Positions 1-8,588 of a DNA stretch of 12,904 nt are shown piece after piece (position 1 is the first letter of the stretch; every line of letters starts with the position of its first letter). The notes under the pieces are model-generated. The model did not search any database and was not told the DNA's origin. It saw only the letters and a program-made list of their open reading frames with translations. Where the stretch lies: positions 1 to 12,904 of the forward strand of contig DBFBGR010000018.1 in NCBI GenBank assembly GCA_048201935.1, in the 5' to 3' direction. Origin of the DNA: MGBC124762 sp048201935 (GTDB taxonomy: Bacteria > Bacillota > Clostridia > Oscillospirales > Oscillospiraceae). A program made the position numbers and the translations under genes.

Positions 1-96
1 ATAATGTTTTTGGTGAGCTGCTTCCTGCCCGGCTGAGGAAGTTGACATACGTGCCGAGAATGAACCACTATGATTTAAGAGAGGAAGATGGGAAGC
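1..96 (+). other. Upstream/leader region of prs
   Basis: No gene can be assigned here. The window opens with ATAATG, which could be the cut-off end of a TATAAT -10 box, but the preceding base is missing and this cannot be tested. A 6-bp hairpin, CTTCCT (21-26) with AGGAAG (36-41), could form in a transcript starting nearby. A short open frame ends at TGA 34-36, and it cannot be told whether this is the tail of an upstream protein such as GlmU/GcaD, which precedes prs in Bacillus. The purine-rich stretch GAGGAAG at 81-87 is the likely ribosome binding site for prs. Confidence 0.3.
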
Positions 97-1059
<963 letters not shown>

Positions 1060-1067
1060 GCGGACCC

Positions 1068-1090
1068 GGGCCGGCGGTCTCCACCGGCCC
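1068..1090 (+). other. GC-rich hairpin just downstream of prs
   Basis: GGGCCGG (1068-1074) pairs with CCGGCCC (1084-1090) around a 9-base loop that can itself form a short GG/CC extension. It starts 8 bases after the prs stop. No T-run follows (the next bases are ATCCAAATAC), so it is not a standard intrinsic terminator. It may attenuate transcription or protect the prs mRNA 3' end. Confidence 0.45.
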
Positions 1091-1113
1091 ATCCAAATAC
1101 AAACCGTAATATT

Positions 1114-1159
1114 CCCACCACCCTACACCCCGTGTTTTCGGGATGTAGGGCTTTGTGGG
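1114..1159. repeat. Long imperfect palindrome in the prs-pth gap
   Basis: Nested inverted repeat: CCCAC (1114-1118) with GTGGG (1155-1159), CCCTACA (1121-1127) with TGTAGGG (1144-1150), and CCCG (1129-1132) with CGGG (1139-1142), around a TGTTTT loop. It has no flanking T-run, lies where Bacillus carries ctc, and precedes a GC-rich 80-base stretch leading to the pth ribosome binding site. It looks like a small mobile or REP-type palindrome, or a structured leader of pth. Nothing in one window separates these. Confidence 0.5.
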
Positions 1160-1236
1160 TTACAGCGAAGCGCAAGGGCGGCGAAGGAACCGGCGAACAG
1201 CGCGCCCAGCCCGAGCGTGACAAAGAGGTGAAAATT

Positions 1237-1830
1237 ATGTTTTTCTCAAAAAAACCCGGCGTAGAGCGGCTCATCGTCTTCCTGGGCAACCCCGGTCCGG
1301 AGTACGAGGGCACCCGCCACAACGTGGCCTGGGCGGTGGCCGACGCGCTGGCCGAGGAACTAAATATTCCCATCCAGCGTCTAAAATTCCGGGCCCTGAC
1401 CCATGTGTGCGACGTGGGCGGGGTGCGGACCATGCTGATGAAGCCGGTGACCTACATGAACCTCTCCGGCCAGGCCGCCGGGGAGGCCGCCCGGTTCTAT
1501 AAGCTGGCCCCGGAGCAGGTGCTGGTGGTCTGCGACGACGTAGCTCTGCCCGCCGGTAAGCTTCGTCTGCGCGCCAATGGCTCCGCCGGGGGCCACAACG
1601 GCCTAAAGTCCATCGCCCAGTACCTGGGCAGCGAGAACTACCCCCGCCTACGCGTGGGCGTAGGCGCAAAACCCCATCCCGACTACGACCTGGCCGACTG
1701 GGTCCTGGCCAAGCCCCAAGGGGAGGACGCCAAGGCCATCGACGCCGCCGTGGCCCGGGCCGCCCGCGCCATCCCCGTCATTTTGGAAAAGGGCGTGGAG
1801 CGAGCCCAGGACCAGATCAACCGCGGCTAA
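1237..1830 (+). CDS. pth: Peptidyl-tRNA hydrolase (bacterial Pth1)
   Basis: Cleaves the ester bond of peptidyl-tRNAs that drop off stalled ribosomes, recycling tRNA in the cytosol; in Bacillus the orthologue is spoVC. The protein has 197 residues, the usual size. Family residues are present: N18 and H28 in the GNPGPEYEGTRHNV segment (H28 the catalytic histidine), N75 in the PVTYMNLSG motif, D100 in VCDDVALP, and N121 in GGHNGLKSI. The G usually following RHNV is A. The start is ATG 1237, preceded by AAAGAGGTG (1222-1230). The frame stays open upstream to 1132, but that extension is low-complexity, passes through the palindrome and has no family match. The stop codon lies inside a palindromic repeat. 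mfd follows after 64 bases, probably in the same transcript. Confidence 0.96.
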   Translation: MFFSKKPGVERLIVFLGNPGPEYEGTRHNVAWAVADALAEELNIPIQRLKFRALTHVCDVGGVRTMLMKPVTYMNLSGQAAGEAARFYKLAPEQVLVVCDDVALPAGKLRLRANGSAGGHNGLKSIAQYLGSENYPRLRVGVGAKPHPDYDLADWVLAKPQGEDAKAIDAAVARAARAIPVILEKGVERAQDQINRG

Positions 1831-1851
1831 TGGCTATTAGCTATTAGCCGC
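1823..1851. repeat. TAATGGCTA-type palindrome over the pth stop
   Basis: GCGGCTAAT (1823-1831) and ATTAGCCGC (1843-1851) form a perfect 9-bp inverted repeat around GGCTATTAGCT. The pth stop TAA (1828-1830) is part of the left arm. It shares the string CGGCTAATGGCTA with the element at 5286-5314, where the mfd stop occupies the same place. There is no T-run, so intrinsic termination is unlikely. It reads as a copy of a short dispersed repeat. Confidence 0.75.
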
Positions 1852-1894
1852 TTGCCGGAAGCCCTGTTATTCTGAAGGAAAGGAGGAGACGCGT

Positions 1895-4800
1895 GTGAAA
1901 AAAATCGTCGAGCTTTTGAACGGCCTGCCCGAGTTTGAAAAGCTGCTGGCCGCCGTGGACAACGGTCGGTGCCCCGTGGCCCTCAGCGGCCTGTCCCCGG
2001 TCCACCGGGCCCACTTCGCCGCCGCCGCCCGGGCCCGGACGGGCCGGAGCGTGGTGATGATCTGTGCCGACGATGAAGAGGCCGAGCGCATGGAGCGGGA
2101 CCTGGCCGCCCTCACCGGCGAGAGCGTGACCCGCCTGGGCCCCCGGGACTTCAACTTCTACGACGGCGCGGTCTCCTCCCGAGACTGGGAGCACAAACGC
2201 CTGGCCGCCTTCCACAAAATGCGCGCCGGAGAGGCCGGAGTGACGGTGGCGGTGGTGGAGGGACTTTTGCAGCGCACCATCCCGCCCTACCTCTTCGACC
2301 GGGCCGCCTTCGCCCTAGACCCGGCCAAGCCGTTGACCCTGGAGGAGCTGGCCGACGCGTTGGCCCGCTGCGGCTACCACCGCTGCGACCAGGTGGAGGG
2401 CGTGGGCCAGTTCGCCCAGCGCGGCGGCATCCTGGACTTTTTCTCCCCGGCCTACGACCTGCCCATCCGGGTGGAGTATTGGGACACGGACATTGACTCC
2501 ATGGGCCTTTTTGACCCCATGACCCAGCGGCGCGTGGAGCGGCTGGAAAAAGCCGATATCCTCCCTGCGGCGGAGGTCCTGCCCAGCCTGGGCCGGGACC
2601 CGGAGGCCCTGGGGGGCGACCGGGAGCTGCCGCGCATCTACCGGGAGATCGCCACCGCCGCGGACTATTTTCCCGCCGACGCCATCGTCTTTTGCTCGGA
2701 GAGCGCCCGTCTGGCCGAGCGGGCCAAGCGGTATCTGTCCCGGTTGGAGGAGGACGTGAAGATCCTCATCGAGCGGGAGCTCATCCCCGGAGAGAACGCC
2801 CGCTACGCCTGCACCAAGGAGGAACTGGAGGCCCGGCTGGCGGACTGGCCGGTGGCCTATCTGGACGCCTTTACCGTTTCCCGCTACCCCGTCCGGCCCC
2901 GGACGCTGCTCAGCGTTATGGCCAAGCAGTTGCCCTCCTTCGGGGCCAGCTTGGAGACCGCCACCGAGGACCTCAGTCACTACCAGCGCGAGGGCTACGC
3001 CGTCACCGTGCTGGTGGCCAGCGAGAACCGGGCCTTGAGCCTGCAGACCATGCTCCGGGACCAGAAGGTCCGCTCTGGGGTGGATTTCTCCCTCCACGAC
3101 CTGCCCAAACCGGGCCAGAGCGTGCTGGCGGTGGGCGGGCTGTCCGCGGGGTTTGAATACCCCGCCCTCAAGTGCGCCGTCTTCACCCAGAGCTGGCCCA
3201 ACCCGGTGAAAAAGCGCCGCCGCCACATCCGGGACCGCTCCAACCGCCAGAAGCTGGCCTCCTATAACGACCTGTCTCCCGGCGACCTGGTGGTCCACAG
3301 CCAGTACGGCATCGGCCGCTTCGCCCGGCTGACCACCTTGCAGGTGGACGGCGTGGACAAGGAGTTCATGCAGATCGCCTACGCCGGAAGCGATGTGCTC
3401 TATGTCCCCATCACCCAACTGGACATGGTCAGCAAGCATATCGGCGGCGGAGAGAATAACGAAGGCAGAAAACTCTCCCGCCTGGGCGGCGGTGACTGGG
3501 ACCGGGCCCGGTCCAAGGCCAAGGCGGCGGTCCAGGACCTGGCAAAGGGCCTCGTCCAGCTCTACGCCCAGCGGCAGAGATTGCCCGGCTACGCCTTTTC
3601 GCCCGACAGCCCCTGGCAGCGGGAGTTTGAGGACCAATTTGAATACACCGAGACCGACGACCAGCTCCGGTGCGTGGCGGAGATCAAGCGGGACATGGAG
3701 CTGCCCCGGCCCATGGACCGCCTCCTCTGCGGCGATGTGGGCTACGGCAAGACCGAGGTGGCCTTCCGGGCCATTATGAAGTGCATCCTGGACGGCAAGC
3801 AGGCCGCCATTTTGGTGCCCACCACCGTCCTGGCCCGACAGCACTTCCTGTCCGCCAAGAGCCGCTTCGCCCGCTATCCCGTCACCGTGGAGGCCCTGAC
3901 CCGTTTTAATACTACGGCTCAGGCCAAAAACATTATGCAGAACCTAAAGGATGGGCGCATCGACCTCTTGGTGGGCACCCACCGGCTACTCCAAAAGGAC
4001 GTGAAGTTCAAGGACTTGGGGCTTTTGGTGGTGGACGAGGAGCAGAGATTTGGCGTAAGCCACAAGGAAAAGCTCAAGGAGCTGAGCCGCCAGGTGGACG
4101 TGCTCACCCTGTCGGCCACCCCCATCCCCCGGACGCTGAACATGGCCCTCTCCGGCATCCGGGACATGTCCACCCTGGAGGAGCCGCCGGCGGACCGCCA
4201 GCCGGTGCAGACCTACGTGCTGGAGCACGACTGGGGCGTCATCGCCGACGCCATCCGCCGTGAGGTGGAGCGGGGCGGCCAGGTCTACTACCTCCATAAC
4301 CGCATCGACACCATCGCCCGCTGCGCCCATCGTTTGCAGGAGCTGCTGGGCGACGGGGTGGTGGTGGCCGCCGCCCACGGCAAGATGACCCAGGAGGAGA
4401 TCAACGCCGCCATGACCGATATGTCCCAGGGGCATATCGACGTGCTGGTGTGTACCACCATCATCGAAACGGGCATCGACATTCCCAACGTCAACACCCT
4501 CATCATCGAAAACGCCGACGCGATGGGCCTGGCCCAGCTCCACCAGATCCGGGGCCGGGTGGGCCGGTCCAGCCGCCGGGCGGTGGCCTACCTGACCTAC
4601 AAGCAGGGCAAGGTCCTCTCCGACGTGGCCGCCAAGCGGCTTTCCGCCATCCGGGAGTTTGCCGAGTTCGGCTCGGGCTTCAAGATCGCCATGCGGGACC
4701 TGGAAATTCGCGGCGCGGGCAACCTGCTGGGCCCGGAGCAGAGCGGGTTTATGCTGAGCGTTGGGTATGATATGTATCTGCAGCTCTTGGAAGAGGCGGT

Positions 4801-5293
4801 CTTGGAGGAGCGGGGCGAGCCCATCAAGCGGCCGGCCGAGTGCGCCGCCGACCTCACCGTCTCCGCCGCCATCCCCGACCGCTACGTGCCCCAGCCCGAG
4901 CAGCGCATGGACCTTTACCGCCGCATCGCCGCCATCCGCAGCGAGGAGGAGGCCGACGACATCACCGACGAGCTCATCGACCGCTACGGCGACCCGCCCC
5001 GCCAGGTCAACAACCTCATCGCCGTGGCGTTGATGCGCTCCACCGCCGCCCAAAGCGGCATCAGCGAGATCACCCAAAAGGGCACCACGCTGAACTTCCT
5101 GCTCTCCGAGTTTGACCTCCAGCGGGTCAGCGCGGTGTGCAGCCAGGAGAAATACAAGTCCCGCATCGTGGTGGAGGCCGGGGAGAAGCCCAGCTTGTCC
5201 CTGCGGCTGAAGAAAGGCGAGGACGCCCTGCGCTGGGGCACGAAATTGGTGGAAGACTACGCCAAGGCCGCCACGGAAGAGGAAGCCGGCTAA
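1895..5293 (+). CDS. mfd: Transcription-repair coupling factor Mfd
   Basis: ATP-driven DNA translocase that removes RNA polymerase stalled at lesions and recruits UvrA. 1132 residues, near the 1148 of E. coli and 1177 of B. subtilis. Domains in order: a UvrB-like N-terminal module (GYHRCDQVEGVGQFAQRGG near 158-176); the RNA polymerase-interacting CarD-like domain at about 458-520 (SPGDLVVHSQYGIGRF); superfamily 2 helicase motifs with Walker A GDVGYGKTE near 613, DEEQ near 713, TLSATPIPRTLN, and IRGRVGRS; the translocation (TRG) motif RDLEIRGAGNLLG near 934; and the C-terminal regulatory domain from about 998 (RMDLYRRIAAIRS, IDRYGDPP). The start is GTG 1895, with AAGGAGGAG (1880-1888) 6 bases upstream. 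The gene is complete. Its TAA lies inside a 13-bp-arm palindrome. The Bacillus fin gene that normally precedes mfd is missing. Confidence 0.98.
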   Translation: MKKIVELLNGLPEFEKLLAAVDNGRCPVALSGLSPVHRAHFAAAARARTGRSVVMICADDEEAERMERDLAALTGESVTRLGPRDFNFYDGAVSSRDWEHKRLAAFHKMRAGEAGVTVAVVEGLLQRTIPPYLFDRAAFALDPAKPLTLEELADALARCGYHRCDQVEGVGQFAQRGGILDFFSPAYDLPIRVEYWDTDIDSMGLFDPMTQRRVERLEKADILPAAEVLPSLGRDPEALGGDRELPRIYREIATAADYFPADAIVFCSESARLAERAKRYLSRLEEDVKILIERELIPGENARYACTKEELEARLADWPVAYLDAFTVSRYPVRPRTLLSVMAKQLPSFGASLETATEDLSHYQREGYAVTVLVASENRALSLQTMLRDQKVRSGVDFSLHDLPKPGQSVLAVGGLSAGFEYPALKCAVFTQSWPNPVKKRRRHIRDRSNRQKLASYNDLSPGDLVVHSQYGIGRFARLTTLQVDGVDKEFMQIAYAGSDVLYVPITQLDMVSKHIGGGENNEGRKLSRLGGGDWDRARSKAKAAVQDLAKGLVQLYAQRQRLPGYAFSPDSPWQREFEDQFEYTETDDQLRCVAEIKRDMELPRPMDRLLCGDVGYGKTEVAFRAIMKCILDGKQAAILVPTTVLARQHFLSAKSRFARYPVTVEALTRFNTTAQAKNIMQNLKDGRIDLLVGTHRLLQKDVKFKDLGLLVVDEEQRFGVSHKEKLKELSRQVDVLTLSATPIPRTLNMALSGIRDMSTLEEPPADRQPVQTYVLEHDWGVIADAIRREVERGGQVYYLHNRIDTIARCAHRLQELLGDGVVVAAAHGKMTQEEINAAMTDMSQGHIDVLVCTTIIETGIDIPNVNTLIIENADAMGLAQLHQIRGRVGRSSRRAVAYLTYKQGKVLSDVAAKRLSAIREFAEFGSGFKIAMRDLEIRGAGNLLGPEQSGFMLSVGYDMYLQLLEEAVLEERGEPIKRPAECAADLTVSAAIPDRYVPQPEQRMDLYRRIAAIRSEEEADDITDELIDRYGDPPRQVNNLIAVALMRSTAAQSGISEITQKGTTLNFLLSEFDLQRVSAVCSQEKYKSRIVVEAGEKPSLSLRLKKGEDALRWGTKLVEDYAKAATEEEAG

Positions 5294-5314
5294 TGGCTAA
5301 TAGCCATTAGCCGG
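5286..5314. repeat. 13-bp-arm palindrome over the mfd stop
   Basis: CCGGCTAATGGCT (5286-5298) and AGCCATTAGCCGG (5302-5314) are perfect inverted repeats around AAT. The mfd stop TAA is at 5291-5293, inside the left arm. The element ends 19 bases before the start codon of the next gene, so a hairpin here would sit between two genes of the probable operon. No U-tract follows. It is the same family as 1823-1851 and the repeated segment at 10940-10981. Confidence 0.8.
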
Positions 5315-5333
5315 ATAGACAAAGGAGACCCCT

Positions 5334-6452
5334 ATGAAGAGAAAAAGATTCGTTGCCTTTGCTCTGGCGGCGCTGCTGTGCGGCTGTACCCCCGCGCCGC
5401 CAGAGCCCACCGCCCCGCCCGACCAGCTCACCTGGCTCCACGGCTTCTACGCCGGGTCGTCCTACAGCCAGATCGGCCTGGCCGACGCCATGGACGCGGT
5501 GAGCCTGGGCTGGGGACGGATGTACGTGGACGAAAACGGCGCGCCCTATGTGAACATGACCCGCCAGGAGGGCAACACCTGGGTGGTGCCCCAAAGCCCC
5601 CACCTGGCCACCGGCTACTTCCAGGACCGGGACATCCCCTATAACCTCTGCGTCTACGCCTCAGCCACCCACCCCTACGGCGAGACCAGCGTGCTGGAGT
5701 ACCTGCTGGGTGAGGACCGGCAGGAGACCGCCGCAGAAGCGTTGGTGGAGGCCGCCCAGGATTACAGCGGTCTGACCATCGACTTCGAGGGCCTGATCTC
5801 GGAGCGGTGGCAAGCGCCCTTTGCCGACTTTGTGGCCCTGGTGCGGGAGAAATTGCCCCAGGACAAGCTCCTCTACGTGGCCGTGCCGCCCCAGACCTGG
5901 TACAAGGGCTACGACTTCCGCGCCCTGGGCCAGATCTGCGACAAGGTCATCCTCATGGCCCACGACTACCAGTGGCAAACCGTGCCCCAGGAGAACCTGG
6001 GCGCTGAGCTCACCGACACCCCCGTGGCCCCCATCGCCGCGGTGGAGCTGGCCCTCCAGGAGATCACCGACCCCGAGACCGGGGTGGAGGACGTGTCCAA
6101 GGTAGCCTTGGCGGTGGCCTTCGCCACGGCTGGGCTGGAGGTGGACGAGGAGGGTTTGTTGCTGGGTGCTACGGTCTATTCGCCCGCTCCTGAGACCTTA
6201 GCCGCCCGCCTGGCCCAGCCGGACGCCCAGCCCGGCTGGAGCGAGGCGTACGCCTCGCCCTACGTCTACTACCACGACGAGTCGGGCCGCCGCTACCGGG
6301 TGTGGTACGAGGATGAGCGGTCCGTGGAGGCGAAGATCGACCTGGCCTACCGCTACGGCGTGACCGGTCTCAGCCTGTGGCGGCTGGGGACGGTGCCCGA
6401 CTTTGACAGCTACCAGGTCTGGTCCGCCGTGACCGCCCAGCGGGAGAAGTGA
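5334..6452 (+). CDS. Glycoside hydrolase family 18-like lipoprotein
   Basis: Predicted surface lipoprotein of 372 residues. A positively charged N terminus (MKRKR), a hydrophobic core and the lipobox LLCGC give lipidated Cys18, followed by a Pro-rich linker. The body resembles the SleL/YaaH/YdhD branch of GH18, enzymes acting on N-acetylglucosamine linkages in peptidoglycan. SGLTIDFEG corresponds to the GH18 signature (often DGVNIDFE in this branch), with D150 and the general acid E152 kept but the first Asp replaced by Ser and the third position by Thr. DKVILMAHDYQW and YGVTGLSLWRLG correspond to later barrel strands, with the substrate-platform Trp. The ribosome binding site AAAGGAG precedes ATG 5334, 41 bases after mfd. 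A role in cell-wall or cortex turnover is inferred. A non-catalytic glycan-binding role is possible given the altered signature. Confidence 0.72.
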   Translation: MKRKRFVAFALAALLCGCTPAPPEPTAPPDQLTWLHGFYAGSSYSQIGLADAMDAVSLGWGRMYVDENGAPYVNMTRQEGNTWVVPQSPHLATGYFQDRDIPYNLCVYASATHPYGETSVLEYLLGEDRQETAAEALVEAAQDYSGLTIDFEGLISERWQAPFADFVALVREKLPQDKLLYVAVPPQTWYKGYDFRALGQICDKVILMAHDYQWQTVPQENLGAELTDTPVAPIAAVELALQEITDPETGVEDVSKVALAVAFATAGLEVDEEGLLLGATVYSPAPETLAARLAQPDAQPGWSEAYASPYVYYHDESGRRYRVWYEDERSVEAKIDLAYRYGVTGLSLWRLGTVPDFDSYQVWSAVTAQREK

Positions 6453-6486
6453 CGGCCCGGACACAGAAAGTTTACAACCCAAAGCG

Positions 6487-6515
6487 TTGCGGTAGCGGGG
6501 AAAAGGATGTATAAT
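6487..6515 (+). promoter_or_regulatory. Sigma-A-type promoter of the foldase gene
   Basis: TTGCGG (6487-6492), a 17-base spacer and a perfect TATAAT (6510-6515). The expected start of transcription is near 6522, about 30 bases before the coding start, with AGGAGG at 6537-6542. The -35 half matches only TTG, as in the mntP promoter (TTGCGT) of this window. This makes the foldase at least partly independent of the prs-pth-mfd transcript. No terminator is visible between 6453 and 6486. Confidence 0.72.
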
Positions 6516-6550
6516 GTTCCCCATCGCTAACATTTTAGGAGGATAGAGCC

Positions 6551-7984
6551 ATGACCGACGAGAATTTCCAGCCCGAGACCCCCGAGGAGACCCTGGACAC
6601 ATCGGAGACTCCCGTGGAGCCCGAGATCCCGGTGGAGGAGGCCCCCGACCTCTTTGCCGCCGACGGCGAGGCTGAGGGCTTTGAAGCCGAAGGAGCCGAG
6701 CCCATCTTCGCCGACGAGACCGCCCCGGAGACTCAAGTGGTGGAGGACAGTGTGACGGAGGAGCCCGGGCTTCTCTCCGGGCTGAAGAAGCGCCTGCCCA
6801 TCCTCGCCGCCGTGGCGGTGGTGGCGGCGGTGGCCATCTTGGTGTGTACCCTCTTCCTGCCGCGCAAGTCCTCCGTCGACGCGGTGCTGGACTATGTGGA
6901 CGACCTTCTGCCCGCCAACGCCACCGACGTAGCCATGGAGACCGTGGGCGTGCCCAGCGACGAGGTCCTGCTTACCGTGAACGGCGCGGAGGTGACCGCC
7001 GAGGAGTACCTCTACTGGCTGGGCAACGTCACCTCCTATTACGATATGATGAGCGCCTACTCCGGCTCGGCCATGGACCTGACCCGGGAGGCCCAGGAGG
7101 GCGTGACTTGGGATGAGCAGCTCAAGCTGGCCGCCCGGGACAACTCGGTGCTGCTGGCCCTGGTGCCCGAGCTGGCCCGGGAGTTCGGCGTGGAGCTCAC
7201 CGCCGAGGACCTCCAGGGTGTGGCCGACGACCGCGCCGCCAACATCGAGGGCGTGGGCGGGGCGGAGGTGTACGCCTACCAGCTCCAGGCCATGGGCATC
7301 TCCGACGCCGCCGCGCTGAAGCTGGAGGCCACCAGCGTCCTCTACGGCAAGGTCCAGGAGGCGTGGCTGGACCGCCTGACCGGGGAGCTCACCGACGAGA
7401 CCGTGGATCAGTATGTGGAGGAAAACGACCTTCTCAAGGCCAAGCACATCCTGCTGATGACCATCGACCAGGCCACCGGCCAGAAGTTGGACGACGAGAC
7501 CGTGGCCCAGAAAAAGGCCCAGGCCGACGAGCTGCTCAGCGAGCTGCGCGCCGACCCGGCCAAGTTTGACGAGCTGATGAACGCCAACTCCGAGGACACC
7601 GGCCTTGTCACCAACCCTGGCGGCTACACCTTCACCGCCGGCAACATGGTCCCCGCCTTCGAGGAGGGCACCCGGGCCCTGGAGTACGGCGAAATTTCCG
7701 AGGTGATCGAGAGCGAGTACGGCTACCACATCATCCTCCGGCTGGACCCCGACAACGAGGAGCTGCGCCAGAACATCGCCTACGAGCGCTTCAACGAGGC
7801 CATCCAAGCGCGTGTGGACCAGGCCGACGTGGTGGAGAGCGAGGCCTACGCCGCCCTCACCACCGAGGGCTACTACGGAAAGCTCCTGGCCTTCCAGGAG
7901 ACCCTGCCCCAGCCCGACGTGGACACTGAGGGCGAGCCCAACGTGGTGGACCAGAGCCAGGCGGAGCTGGAGCCCGCCTCGTAA
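6551..7984 (+). CDS. Membrane-anchored parvulin-type peptidyl-prolyl isomerase (PrsA/SurA-like)
   Basis: Probable extracytoplasmic foldase that isomerises X-Pro bonds in exported proteins. 477 residues: an acidic, Pro/Glu-rich N-terminal segment (1-77) with no signal peptide, basic GLKKR just before a single membrane helix at about 82-103 (Ala/Val-rich), an outer N-terminal chaperone-like helical region at about 118-290, a parvulin (rotamase) domain at about 292-398 from LKAKHILLMT through NPGGYTFTAGNMVPAFEEG to GYHIILRL, and an acidic C-terminal tail. The basic residues before the helix predict N-in/C-out topology, unlike Bacillus PrsA, which is a lipoprotein. ATG 6551 has AGGAGG 8 bases upstream. 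Foldases of this kind commonly follow mfd in clostridia (recalled, not checked). The stop TAA directly abuts that of the convergent mntP. Confidence 0.85.
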   Translation: MTDENFQPETPEETLDTSETPVEPEIPVEEAPDLFAADGEAEGFEAEGAEPIFADETAPETQVVEDSVTEEPGLLSGLKKRLPILAAVAVVAAVAILVCTLFLPRKSSVDAVLDYVDDLLPANATDVAMETVGVPSDEVLLTVNGAEVTAEEYLYWLGNVTSYYDMMSAYSGSAMDLTREAQEGVTWDEQLKLAARDNSVLLALVPELAREFGVELTAEDLQGVADDRAANIEGVGGAEVYAYQLQAMGISDAAALKLEATSVLYGKVQEAWLDRLTGELTDETVDQYVEENDLLKAKHILLMTIDQATGQKLDDETVAQKKAQADELLSELRADPAKFDELMNANSEDTGLVTNPGGYTFTAGNMVPAFEEGTRALEYGEISEVIESEYGYHIILRLDPDNEELRQNIAYERFNEAIQARVDQADVVESEAYAALTTEGYYGKLLAFQETLPQPDVDTEGEPNVVDQSQAELEPAS

Positions 7985-8554
7985 TTAGAAAAACAGCCGC
8001 TCCAGCAGGAACTTAAGGCCAATGGCGATGAGCACCACGCCGCCGGCGGCCTGGGCCCAGCGCTGGAACCGCTGGCCCAGCCGGTGGCCCACCACCGCCC
8101 CCACAAAGGACAGCGCGAAGGCCACCACGCCGATGATGGCGCAGGACAGCGCTAGAGGCATCTCCATCATGGCCGCGCCCACGCCCACCGCCAAAGCGTC
8201 GATGCTGGTGGCGACGGCCAGCAAGCAGACCTTTTTGTTGGACAGGCAGGATAGGTCCTCGTCCTCCTCGGCGTTGGGGGACAGCGCGTCCCACACCATC
8301 CGCCCGCCGATGAAGGCCAGCAGGGCAAAGGCGATATAGGGGGCCACCGCCTCCACATAGGCCGCCAAAGCCTGGCCCAGGGCGAAGCCGATGAGGGGCA
8401 TGGCGAACTGAAAGGCTCCGAACCAAAGTCCCAGCCGCAGCCCCAGCCGCCGGGGAGAGCCCTTGCAGGCCAGGCCCGCCGAGATGGACACCGCCATCGC
8501 GTCCATGGCCAGGCTGAGGGCGATCAGCAGGGCCTGGGTCAGCATTTGTATCAC
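7985..8554 (-). CDS. mntP: Manganese efflux pump MntP
   Basis: Inner-membrane exporter of excess Mn2+, 189 residues with about six hydrophobic segments arranged as two related halves. The half-repeats carry the family acidic motifs LAMDAMAVS (D18) and TSIDALAVG (D119); GGRMVWDA near 83-90 and the C-terminal AAGGVVLIAIGLKFL are also typical. The start taken is GTG 8554 (minus), because MIQMLTQALLIALSLAMD aligns with family N termini. It is weakly placed: the purine stretch AAAAAGGA lies about 12 bases upstream and is better spaced for an ATG at 8561 in another frame. The gene diverges from tadA behind its own promoter (8697-8725) and a leader of about 135 bases. No yybP-ykoY manganese riboswitch consensus was recognised in that leader, although mntP genes often carry one. 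Confidence 0.93.
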   Translation of the reverse strand: MIQMLTQALLIALSLAMDAMAVSISAGLACKGSPRRLGLRLGLWFGAFQFAMPLIGFALGQALAAYVEAVAPYIAFALLAFIGGRMVWDALSPNAEEDEDLSCLSNKKVCLLAVATSIDALAVGVGAAMMEMPLALSCAIIGVVAFALSFVGAVVGHRLGQRFQRWAQAAGGVVLIAIGLKFLLERLFF

Positions 8555-8588
8555 AGGGCATCGCCGTCCTTTTTATGTAGATTTCATT

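Noticed and set aside
42..74. TTGACA (42-47) and TATGAT (69-74) upstream of prs as a promoter
   Set aside because: The spacer is 21 bases, too long for sigma-A, and the start would fall at the ribosome binding site.
1132..1236. N-terminally extended pth start
   Set aside because: The extension has no family match, runs through a palindrome, and ATG 1237 has its own ribosome binding site.
2315..3844. 509-codon antisense open frame inside mfd
   Set aside because: Lies wholly over conserved mfd coding sequence, has low-complexity composition and no recognisable motif. A codon-bias shadow.
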